Of a DNA stretch of 64,000 nt, positions 1 through 7,489 are shown piece after piece (the stretch's first letter is position 1; each line of letters opens with the position of its first letter). The translations under genes were made by a program, and so were the position numbers. Under the pieces are notes generated by a model, which did not search any database, was not told the DNA's origin, and saw nothing but the letters and a program-made list of their open reading frames with translations. Source of the stretch: an uncultured Lentisphaerota bacterium (GTDB lineage: Bacteria; Verrucomicrobiota; Kiritimatiellia; CAIQIC01); assembly GCA_903912445.1 (NCBI GenBank), contig CAIWHP010000273.1:30171-94170 (forward strand), given 5' to 3'.

Positions 1-518
1 GTGCCTTTGAGCGGCTCGACCTGAATACGGTTACCTTCAAAATCGAAGGCTGTGATCCTCCCTTCCATGACACCTCTGGGATCGCTGTCGATGGTCAAAC
101 CTTCCAGCGTGATGTTGCTGCACCCGGACAGACGCATCATGAAACTGACCTTCGGCGCCGAGTCCGGGATGAGGTCAAACCACAGCGTAGCCCCGTATCC
201 GAGGATACGGAAAGGCGTCTGGCCGTCGCGGTCGAAGTTTTCCAAGACAAACGAGTCCGCGCCTTTCCAAGCGGTGCCGAAACGGTAGTCGCCGGGCGGT
301 ATGGTGAACGACGCGGCACCGCTCGCATAGGCAGCACGGAGGTCTGTGAGCATCTGCACTCCCGCTTTGCGCTGCGCCTGCTTCTGCGCGTCCGCGAAAC
401 TCGGCCCCGGCGGATTGTCTTCGGAATAGGGAATGCCCAGTTCGCCCGGCCATGCCGCTCCACTTGCGGAGACTTGGCCGCAAAGAACACAAAAAGACGC
501 AATGAGGACGAGCTTCAT
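1..518 (-). CDS. Exported beta-helix (pectate-lyase-like) protein, C-terminus cut by window edge
   Basis: The frame opens at an ATG at 518 and stays open to base 1, giving 172 codons with no stop. The first 18-20 residues (MKLVLIASFCVLCGQVSA) form a Sec signal peptide. Further in, the stretch FTIPPGDYRFG and the later SGCSNITLEGLTIDSDP are typical of the first rungs of right-handed parallel beta-helix proteins such as polysaccharide lyases and GH28-type enzymes. The ATG overlaps the stop of the upstream sulfatase by four bases (ATGA at 518-515), so the two are translationally coupled. The catalytic part lies outside the window, so lyase, glycosidase or non-enzymatic binding roles all remain possible. 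The signal-peptide core is almost the same DNA as in the neighbouring sulfatase. Confidence 0.75.
   Translation of the reverse strand, partial: MKLVLIASFCVLCGQVSASGAAWPGELGIPYSEDNPPGPSFADAQKQAQRKAGVQMLTDLRAAYASGAASFTIPPGDYRFGTAWKGADSFVLENFDRDGQTPFRILGYGATLWFDLIPDSAPKVSFMMRLSGCSNITLEGLTIDSDPRGVMEGRITAFDFEGNRIQVEPLKG
478..512 (-). repeat. Dispersed repeat C, copy 1, inside a signal peptide
   Basis: This 35-bp stretch matches 1920-1954 at 30 of 35 positions by eye. It encodes the core A-S-F-C-V-L-C-G of the beta-helix protein signal peptide. Confidence 0.5.
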
Positions 519-1972
519 GGTTGCCGGGGGGCGGATTTCTTTCGTTTGGGTTGAGCCTTGGCGGCAGGAACCTTTGGCCATTTCGGGCCGGGGTCGTAGA
601 AACGAGCGCCGGGACCGGGGCCGGTGAAGTCGCCGAGGTCGGCGCGGGATTCGTCGGCGAGCTTGGTGAGGAGTTTCATGACGGCGGGACGCTCGGCGGC
701 GAGGTTTTTGGATTCGGAGGGATCGGTCTTGAGGTTGTAGAGCGCGGTTTCGGGCAGGGCTTCGATGTGGCCGGTGACGAAGCCGGGCATGTAGGGCATC
801 TCGCCACCTGCGGGGCGGGCGAAGACGAGTTTCCAGTCCTTGTGCCGCACGGCAGTGAGGCGGGAGCCGTTGTGGTAGAGGAAGGTTTCGCGCGGGCTTG
901 CTACGCCGGGCTTCGTGAAGAACTCGCCAAGATTCAGGCCGTCGAGCTTCGCATCGGGGAGTTTCGCGCCGGACATGGCGGCGAAGGTGGGCAACAGGTC
1001 GATAGTGGTGGCGATGCCGTCGCTGGTTTCACCGGCACGCACTTTGCCGGGCCAGCGGACGATGCCGGGAACGCGCCAGCCGCCTTCCCAGGTCGTCATT
1101 TTGGCTCCGCGAAACGGACCTGGGCTGCCGCCGTGGTCGCCGATCTGTTTATCGGTCCAGGGACCGTTGTCGCTGGTGAAGACGACGAGGGTGTGGTCAT
1201 CGAGACCGAGTTTTTTCAGCTCGGCGAAGACATCGCCGACGGCGGAGTCGAGTTCTTCGATGGTGTCGCCATACAAGCCGCGAGCGGACTTGCCACGAAA
1301 CTTCCCGGACACGCCGAGAGGCACGTGCGGCATGTGGTAGGCGAGGTAGAGGAAGAAGGGGTTGTCTTTGCTGCTGCGGATGAACTCCAGCGCCTCGCGC
1401 GTGCAGTCGGCGGTGAGCGTGTCCATGTCGGCCTGCGTCTTGATGGTGCGCACGACCTCGCCGGGTTTGCGCAGGAAGGGCACGACGGCTCCGGGTTGAA
1501 TGTCGCGGGTGGCTCCGTTGAAGGCGGGCGTGAAGTAGCCGTGCTGAAAGCCCTGCGCGATGGGATCGCAGCCCGCGCCCATGCCGAGATGCCATTTGCC
1601 GACGATGCCGGTGCGGTAGCCCGCATCGCGCAGCATCTCGGCCATGAAGACTTCGTTCGGGTGCGGCAGCGTGTGGCCGTTCTTGCCATTTTTCACCTCG
1701 CCGATGCGGATTGGGTAACAGCCGGTCATCAACGCTGCACGGCTCGGACCGCAAATCGGCTGCGCGTAGAAGCTGGTGAGCTTGAGGCCCTCGGCGGCCA
1801 TCTTGTCGAGATGCGGCGTGCGGATGTCCTTCGCGCCGAAGCAGGCGAGGTCGCCGTAGCCAAGGTCATCGGCGAGGATGAAGACTATGTTGGGCCTGAT
1901 TTCAGCGCTAGATGTTTGCCCGCATAGAACACAAAGAGACGCGAAGAGGATGAGTGTGAGAATGGGTTTCAT
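515..1972 (-). CDS. Sec-exported sulfatase (S1 family, CGPSR)
   Basis: A 485-residue sulfatase of the arylsulfatase A type, expected to hydrolyse sulfate esters outside the cytoplasm. Signal peptide is about residues 1-23. The fold starts at RPNIVFILADDLGYGD, with metal-binding D35 and D36. The formylglycine signature CGPSR has its Cys at residue 74 and Arg at 78, followed by LMTG. GKWH lies at 125-128, and the TSDNG metal ligands at 267-271 are followed by a lysine at 291. The length is normal for the family. The tail after about residue 460 is Lys/Ala/Pro-rich and probably disordered. It starts 9 bp after the stop of the GH32-like gene and overlaps the beta-helix gene by ATGA, so these three form one transcription unit. 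The natural sugar substrate cannot be read from the sequence. Confidence 0.93.
   Translation of the reverse strand: MKPILTLILFASLCVLCGQTSSAEIRPNIVFILADDLGYGDLACFGAKDIRTPHLDKMAAEGLKLTSFYAQPICGPSRAALMTGCYPIRIGEVKNGKNGHTLPHPNEVFMAEMLRDAGYRTGIVGKWHLGMGAGCDPIAQGFQHGYFTPAFNGATRDIQPGAVVPFLRKPGEVVRTIKTQADMDTLTADCTREALEFIRSSKDNPFFLYLAYHMPHVPLGVSGKFRGKSARGLYGDTIEELDSAVGDVFAELKKLGLDDHTLVVFTSDNGPWTDKQIGDHGGSPGPFRGAKMTTWEGGWRVPGIVRWPGKVRAGETSDGIATTIDLLPTFAAMSGAKLPDAKLDGLNLGEFFTKPGVASPRETFLYHNGSRLTAVRHKDWKLVFARPAGGEMPYMPGFVTGHIEALPETALYNLKTDPSESKNLAAERPAVMKLLTKLADESRADLGDFTGPGPGARFYDPGPKWPKVPAAKAQPKRKKSAPRQP
1920..1954 (-). repeat. Dispersed repeat C, copy 2, inside a signal peptide
   Basis: Second copy of the repeat at 478-512 (30/35 identical). 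Here it encodes A-S-L-C-V-L-C-G in the sulfatase signal peptide. Confidence 0.5.
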
Positions 1973-1981
1973 GCTGAATCT

Positions 1982-4234
1982 TCAGCGTTTCATGGCACTG
2001 GACCATTCCAGCGGCGTCATTTCCCAGCCGTCCACGGTGAGCGGGATCTTCGGGCCTTTGCGGTGGAGAGCGGCGGCTTTGAGGCTGTCGGGGTTGTGGA
2101 AGAAGGCGGCGTTGGAGATGACGACTTCGTCGTTGGCGTAGATCTCGAAAACGCTGCGGTCGGAGAAGAAACGGAGCGTCACGGTGTCGCCGGGTTTCAC
2201 GTTGACGGGGCCGCGCGCGGCAGAGCCGACACGGAAGGACAACTCGCGCGGCATGGCGGCGCAGTCGAGGACCAGTTCGCGCTTCGCGTGGTCGTAGTAG
2301 GCGTCGAGGTGGTTGCGGCCATCGGCGAGGCGAACGCCGGTTTCGCCTTGCTCGGCGGCGGTGAACTGCAGGCGCACTTCGGATTGCGCGGCCTGCATCC
2401 CAACGAGCGGGCGGAAGTGTTTGCCGCGGAGTTTTTCCAGCGCGGGCGCGGGACGGAAGAGCAGGCGGCCATCGGGGGCCATGCGCACATCACGAGGCAG
2501 GCTGTAGGTATTGCGCCAGCCGGCGGCGCTGTCGTCGCGGAAGCCGCGCACGACATTGCAGAAGCGCCACATGGTCACGCGGCCTGCATCGTCCACGGTG
2601 GAAGAGACATCGTTGTAACTCCGCGACAGGAGGTCGGGCACGCCGCCAGTTTCACGGGCGAAGGTGCCGTCGTCCCGGATGTGGCCGGTCATGTAAGTCG
2701 TGTCCTTCGTCAGCGGATGAATGCTGGTGAAGACATCGTAACCGCCCAAGCGGAAAAGCTGGCCGCATTCGTTGATGGCGCGGCCGGTGGCGTCCTCAAA
2801 GAACTTGCCCGCATACTCCCAGTGGATTGTGTCTTTCGACTTATAGAGCGGCAGGCCCATCGCCTGTGCCTGTGGTCGCACGGTGGTGCAGACGAGGTGC
2901 CAAGTGTCGCCCTTCTTGAACACGGCGCTCGGATCGTGGCGCGTCTTGAACTCATCCGGCACGCCGGAGAAGCGGACACGGTCAGGGAACGACTCCCAGT
3001 TTACGAGATCGGGGTCGCGGCTGACGGCCATGCGCGGCTCGGTGCCGCGGTCGCCGTAGTAGAAGGTGACGATCTCGCCCTGGTCGTTGACGAAGAACGT
3101 GCCGTTTTCGTTCGGCCACTGTTGCGAGCGAATCGGCATCGGCAGGATGGTCCAGTGAATCAAGTCCTCGCTGACGATGTGTTGCCAGACAATGTTCTCC
3201 AGCGCGTCGTCGAAGTAACGGAAACAACCGCCGGTGGTCCAACCGAAGAAGAGATGATGTTTGCCGTTGTGAAAGACACCGATGCGGTTCCACTGTTCGC
3301 CCGGCAGGGTGAGGTGAAAGCGCGGAAAATGCGGGTCGGTTTTTTCCAGATGCTCGCGGAAGCCCGGCAACTTCGCGTCAATCCAGTCGTAGCGCCGTGC
3401 GGCAGTCGTGTCGGGCGTGAGCACGCCGGTGCCAAAGACACGATCTCCGCGCGGCTTCGCGACCTTCACGATCTCGCTGACCCCGCCGAGCTTTTGTAGC
3501 TCCGCATCATCGAGCGCGCGATCCCACAACGCGACCTCATCCACCCAGCCACGAAAAGGCTGCGAACCATCGAAAGCACTACCAATGCACAAGGGCGAGG
3601 CGGCTCCGCTCATCGCCTTTGCCTCGATTCCGGGAACCGCGGAGGGCTTCATCCGCTCCATGACGAGGCGGCCATCGAGGTAGAGCTGCAACGGCCCGCC
3701 TTTCTTCATGCGCACGACGACATCACGCCACTGCGAAGCGGGCACGGGATACTGATCAAGGTCCACATTGATCGCTGGCGACCAGGGTCCGGCATTTGGC
3801 GGCAAGCCGCCCTCGAAGAGCCCCTGAAAACCAAAGTGCTGCCGCTGGATTAACGGCATGTGCCATCCGCTCACATCGAACCCGCAACTGCCCTGCCGCC
3901 CCGGTTGCCGCTGCGCCAGCACCGTGCCATGCAGGCCGTCGCCCTCCGATTTCAGGCGCAGATAAAGCGTGAAATCCTTCATGCCCTTCAACACCGGCTG
4001 CGCATCGCCCGCGAGCAACCTGCCGCCCTCAAACCGCGCCACCTTGCCATCGCCACCACGAGCGAGCGATGCGGAGAGTGCATCGCCTTCCAAGGCGACG
4101 CCCAGCGTGACTTTGCCGATGGATTTCAAGCCGGTCTCATCGGCAAAACGCCAACGCTGCACGGGATCTGACGCGGCGCGCAGAGGGCCAAGCATGGGAA
4201 GCAGGCAAAGCGTAAAGATGAGGATGGGTCTCAC
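1982..4234 (-). CDS. LamG-like domain + GH32-like five-bladed propeller, nucleophile missing
   Basis: The protein has a signal peptide, a concanavalin-like (LamG) domain at about residues 25-265, a GH32-type propeller at about 300-600 and a GH32 C-terminal beta-sandwich (RFFSDRSVFEIYAND near 690). GH32 enzymes cleave fructans and sucrose. The RDP-type motif is present as RHDPS (D434), and the acid/base EC motif as NECGQLF (E489). The first motif, normally WMNDPNG, reads QWNRIGVFHNG, so the nucleophile Asp appears to be replaced (Asn316-Arg). Activity is therefore doubtful; it may bind glycan or use a different mechanism. The frame is open further upstream, but a GTG at 4234 gives a clean signal peptide (VRPILIFTLCLLPMLGPLRA) and sits 13 bp after the preceding stop, so I chose it (750 aa). 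Confidence 0.75.
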   Translation of the reverse strand: MRPILIFTLCLLPMLGPLRAASDPVQRWRFADETGLKSIGKVTLGVALEGDALSASLARGGDGKVARFEGGRLLAGDAQPVLKGMKDFTLYLRLKSEGDGLHGTVLAQRQPGRQGSCGFDVSGWHMPLIQRQHFGFQGLFEGGLPPNAGPWSPAINVDLDQYPVPASQWRDVVVRMKKGGPLQLYLDGRLVMERMKPSAVPGIEAKAMSGAASPLCIGSAFDGSQPFRGWVDEVALWDRALDDAELQKLGGVSEIVKVAKPRGDRVFGTGVLTPDTTAARRYDWIDAKLPGFREHLEKTDPHFPRFHLTLPGEQWNRIGVFHNGKHHLFFGWTTGGCFRYFDDALENIVWQHIVSEDLIHWTILPMPIRSQQWPNENGTFFVNDQGEIVTFYYGDRGTEPRMAVSRDPDLVNWESFPDRVRFSGVPDEFKTRHDPSAVFKKGDTWHLVCTTVRPQAQAMGLPLYKSKDTIHWEYAGKFFEDATGRAINECGQLFRLGGYDVFTSIHPLTKDTTYMTGHIRDDGTFARETGGVPDLLSRSYNDVSSTVDDAGRVTMWRFCNVVRGFRDDSAAGWRNTYSLPRDVRMAPDGRLLFRPAPALEKLRGKHFRPLVGMQAAQSEVRLQFTAAEQGETGVRLADGRNHLDAYYDHAKRELVLDCAAMPRELSFRVGSAARGPVNVKPGDTVTLRFFSDRSVFEIYANDEVVISNAAFFHNPDSLKAAALHRKGPKIPLTVDGWEMTPLEWSSAMKR

Positions 4235-4247
4235 AACCGTTTCGCTT

Positions 4248-5924
4248 TCACTTCGCGGCCGGTGCGGCACCGAAGACATCGCGAACGGCTTCGAGATATT
4301 TCATCCCGTTGCGCTGGTCGGGTTCGAGGTAGCTGCCCTCGGTCCATTCGTTCCAGCAGTTGATGTTCAGGATGCGCGGGCCGGCGGAGTCCGGCTGCGC
4401 GAGCAAGCGGCGCTTGGTCATGGCGAGCGCTTCCTTGAAACGCTCCGGCGTGTTGCCGCCGATGGTGTTGGTGAAGGGATAGCCGGACGCGTCGAACTTG
4501 TCGCGCTGGTCGCAGCGCGGGCTGGGGTCCCACCCCATCGTGACGTTCGGGAAAAACGGCAGGCCGAATTTCTTCAGCGCGCCATTCCAATATTTGAAGT
4601 AGCCGTCGCGAACGAGATTGTAGTCGGTCGCCTGCTGGAGCAGATGCACATGATGAATCCACACATAGGAGGTGACGGAATCGAACCCGAGGTCGTGCAC
4701 CAGCTTGGCGGCATCCACCGGCACCTTCTCGTTGGGCAAAATGGGCTGGCCCCACGCCACGGCGTTGAGATGCAGGCCGGGGAAACCGGCGGCCTTGACC
4801 TGCGCACGGAATTTATCCAACCCGGCGCGCGCCGCCGCCACCGAGCCGAAATTTTCTAGCAGCTTGCTCAGGTCGTAGAACGAGAAGTAGGGCTGGCCCT
4901 CGATCTTCCAGTAGGACGGATGCTTGAAGTAAGCATTGATGACGTGCGTGCAGATTTTCTCGAAGTTCGCCGGCGTCACCGTGCCGGGGAACAGCACCTT
5001 GCGCGGCGCGCCCTTGGTGTAGGGATGCAGTTCGATCCAGTCGTGGTTCGCCCACATGAACGCGAACTTGAGGCGACTGTTGTTCGCGGCCTTGAGAAAG
5101 CCGAGGTCAATCGGCCGGTCGAGAAACGGCCCGTCGTCGTAGTAATACCAGTCGAAGATGAACGCCTCGATGCCGTGATCGGCAGCGGCGGCGATCTTCT
5201 GCTCCATGGCCTTCGGGTCCGCTTCATCGGTGTAGCCCCAGAGCGGCACGTTCGGCTGCTGATGACCGGGGAAGCGCGGCTTGGCCGCCTTGACCAGTTC
5301 CCACTCGTCCCAATCCTGGCCTTTCATCTTCACGTTGCGCGGATCGCCGTGGTGATAGTTGCCGAAGTAATAACTCGCCACAGTGATTTTCGCGTTCGCC
5401 TGCGCCGCACTGGTAGGCGCGACCGTCGCCGGTTGCACCGAAACGGAAACGTTATCCAGCCCCGGCGTGGACTTCGCGGCCTGGAAGCCGATGATGATGG
5501 CTGTGCCCGCCGGGACGCCGCGCGCTACGAGCTGTTGCTTGACGCCGACCTTGAAATCGCCGCCGGCCAGCTCCAGCAGATTTCCGTCGAGGAGCGTGGC
5601 GTTGAGCAGCACGTCCGGCTTCCAAGGATCGGACACGTCGAAGGTGAGCGTGATGTCCGACGCCTGCTCCAGCACGCCGAGCTGCTGGCGGAGGAAACCA
5701 AGATTGGACACATTGCATGCTGGCGGTGTCGCGCCGCGCTTGGTGTGAACCGCATAGCTGCCCTCGGAGCCGGTCCAACCCTTCGGCAAGCCGGCATACC
5801 AGCCGTCCTGTTTCCCGGTCAGCCCCGCGAGGTCGCTGAAGTCGCCGTTGACGACAGACAGTGGCGCGGCGCCGCACGTGACGCCGAGCGCGAACAACGA
5901 CAGGAGAATTTTCTTCATGCTCAT
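4248..5924 (-). CDS. GH99-like / WbsX-domain exported glycosidase candidate
   Basis: A 558-residue exported protein. Signal peptide MSMKKILLSLFALGVTCGA is followed by a beta-sandwich of about 150 residues and then, from about residue 180, a WbsX (GH99-like) TIM barrel. Diagnostic stretches are ASYYFGNYHHGD, IEAFIFDWYYYDDGPFL, FMWANHDWIELHP and the late INCWNEWTEGSYLEPD. WbsX-type domains occur in exported enzymes of polysaccharide loci and in O-antigen clusters. GH99 relatives are endo-acting on mannans, but substrates of WbsX proteins are mostly unknown. The ATG overlaps the stop of the upstream sulfatase (ATGA, 5924-5921), so the sulfatase and this enzyme are made together and may act in sequence on the same chain. 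Confidence 0.85.
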   Translation of the reverse strand: MSMKKILLSLFALGVTCGAAPLSVVNGDFSDLAGLTGKQDGWYAGLPKGWTGSEGSYAVHTKRGATPPACNVSNLGFLRQQLGVLEQASDITLTFDVSDPWKPDVLLNATLLDGNLLELAGGDFKVGVKQQLVARGVPAGTAIIIGFQAAKSTPGLDNVSVSVQPATVAPTSAAQANAKITVASYYFGNYHHGDPRNVKMKGQDWDEWELVKAAKPRFPGHQQPNVPLWGYTDEADPKAMEQKIAAAADHGIEAFIFDWYYYDDGPFLDRPIDLGFLKAANNSRLKFAFMWANHDWIELHPYTKGAPRKVLFPGTVTPANFEKICTHVINAYFKHPSYWKIEGQPYFSFYDLSKLLENFGSVAAARAGLDKFRAQVKAAGFPGLHLNAVAWGQPILPNEKVPVDAAKLVHDLGFDSVTSYVWIHHVHLLQQATDYNLVRDGYFKYWNGALKKFGLPFFPNVTMGWDPSPRCDQRDKFDASGYPFTNTIGGNTPERFKEALAMTKRRLLAQPDSAGPRILNINCWNEWTEGSYLEPDQRNGMKYLEAVRDVFGAAPAAK

Positions 5925-7429
5925 TTGCTCCTTACGGCTTTGACATGTTGCGCCAGCAACTCGTGCATCTGCGCGACGCGCGCGGCGTGTTGCGGCTGCT
6001 CGGCGAGATTGTTCAACTCGTGCGGATCGCTTTCGTGATCATAGAGGTGACGGCCGCCGCGGGCATCGTCCCACTCGATGTAACGGAAACGGTCGTCGCG
6101 CACGCTGCGGCCCAGCAGCTTGGTGTGCGTGGAGACCATCGTGCTGAAGACAGCAGGCTTGCCCGGCTTGGAGGTATCCGCCATGAGCGGCTGCAGCGAC
6201 ATGCCCTGTACGCTCGAGGGGATTTCGAGACCGGCGAGAGCGGCGAGCGTCGGGAAAATATCCACCTGCTCGACGAGGGCCGCGCTGACGCCGGGCTTGA
6301 TGCCGGGACCGGCGACCAACAGCGGCACGTGCGTGCCTTCCTCGAAGAGCGTCTGCTTGGCCCACAGGCCATGCTCGCCGAGCTGGTAGCCATGATCACC
6401 GGTGAGCAGCACGATGGTGTTCTCGTCGAGCTTCAGCTCCTTGAGCTTCGCGAGTACGCGTCCGACCTGCGAGTCGGCCCACGAGGTCGAGGCGTAGTAG
6501 GCGCGGCGCGCCTCGCGCGCCTCCTTCGGCGACGGCATTTGGAAACGGAAGACGTTGTTGTTCGGGCGTAGTGCGGCGTCGGGGATCTGTTTCCGGTTTT
6601 CGCCGCCGGCTTGATAGAAGGCGGGCATCGCGATCTTCGTCGGATCAATCGCATCGAAGAAACGGCGCGGCGCGACATAGGGCGTGTGCGGACGGATGAA
6701 GCCGACCGCTAGGAAGAACGGCTTGTCCTTAAATTCCTCCAGCGTCTTGATGGCGTCCTCGGCGATTTTGTAATCGGTGAAATCGCCGTCGGGATGCGGC
6801 GAGGGCGCGTAGCAGCGGTTATATTGAGCGCCCTCGCGCCCGCCCTTGCGCGGCGGATCGGAGAGATCGCCTTCGCTGCGCTCGGCCAGCTTCGCCTCCT
6901 CGAGCACGACGCTATCCTTGTGCAACGCGGCGCCGGTTTCCACGTCGAGCTTCGTCTTCGGATCGGCGGTGTGGAAAACCTTGCCGATACGGCCGGCCGT
7001 GTAGCCGGCGTTCTTGAAATGTTGCGGCAGCGTCACCACCTTCGGCAACGCGACGCGCAAACTGGTGACGAGGTCATAGACCTCTGTGCGTTCCGGGTAG
7101 CAACCGGTGAGGAACGAGCAGCGCGAGGGATTGCAGAGCGAGAACTGCGTGTAGGCGCGCTCGAACCGCACGCCGCGCGCCGCGAGCGCATCCATGTGCG
7201 GCGTGCGCGCGTCGCGGTCGCCGTAGCAGCCGAGCGTCGTCGTCATGTCATCCACGATCAGGAACAGCACGTTCGGCCGTTTCGGCTTTTCCAAGGGTTG
7301 GAAACCCGCAGCGGTACTTTTTTCAGCCAAGCCTTGCGAGACGGGCAGCCCTTGGCTGCCAACCATTGGAAAACCCAGCGCCAGCGCGCCCAGCCCCGCC
7401 ATTTTCAGAAAATCACGACGTGTACTCAT
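5921..7429 (-). CDS. Tat-exported sulfatase, iduronate-2-sulfatase-like (CNPSR)
   Basis: A 502-residue sulfatase. The N-terminus MSTRRDFLKMAGLGALALGF is a twin-arginine signal. The sulfatase fold starts at RPNVLFLIVDD (D60, D61). The formylglycine site is CNPSR with Cys at residue 99 and Arg at 103. Later motifs are IGKVFH, FFLAVGFIRPHTPYVAP and VLLTGDHGYQLGEHGLWAK. These variants (GFIRPH, GDHGWQLGEH-like) are characteristic of the iduronate-2-sulfatase-like subgroup. Residues 21-48 between the signal and the fold (PMVG to LEK) are low-complexity and are encoded by tandem palindromes of repeat family A, so this linker looks acquired. It is followed by an ATGA overlap with the WbsX-type gene. 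Confidence 0.92.
   Translation of the reverse strand: MSTRRDFLKMAGLGALALGFPMVGSQGLPVSQGLAEKSTAAGFQPLEKPKRPNVLFLIVDDMTTTLGCYGDRDARTPHMDALAARGVRFERAYTQFSLCNPSRCSFLTGCYPERTEVYDLVTSLRVALPKVVTLPQHFKNAGYTAGRIGKVFHTADPKTKLDVETGAALHKDSVVLEEAKLAERSEGDLSDPPRKGGREGAQYNRCYAPSPHPDGDFTDYKIAEDAIKTLEEFKDKPFFLAVGFIRPHTPYVAPRRFFDAIDPTKIAMPAFYQAGGENRKQIPDAALRPNNNVFRFQMPSPKEAREARRAYYASTSWADSQVGRVLAKLKELKLDENTIVLLTGDHGYQLGEHGLWAKQTLFEEGTHVPLLVAGPGIKPGVSAALVEQVDIFPTLAALAGLEIPSSVQGMSLQPLMADTSKPGKPAVFSTMVSTHTKLLGRSVRDDRFRYIEWDDARGGRHLYDHESDPHELNNLAEQPQHAARVAQMHELLAQHVKAVRSK
7287..7373. repeat. Palindrome A array inside the sulfatase coding start (3 units)
   Basis: The units are centred at 7296 (CCAAGGGTTGG), 7332 (CCAAGCCTTGC, degenerate) and 7364 (CCAACCATTGG), spaced 36 and 32 bp. 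They lie in codons about 21-48 of the sulfatase that starts at 7429. Confidence 0.7.
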
Positions 7430-7489
7430 CAGGTTTTTCCTCTCTATCCATCAACGGTTCACGGCTTGGTTTAGCGCACCGGTGTCGCG

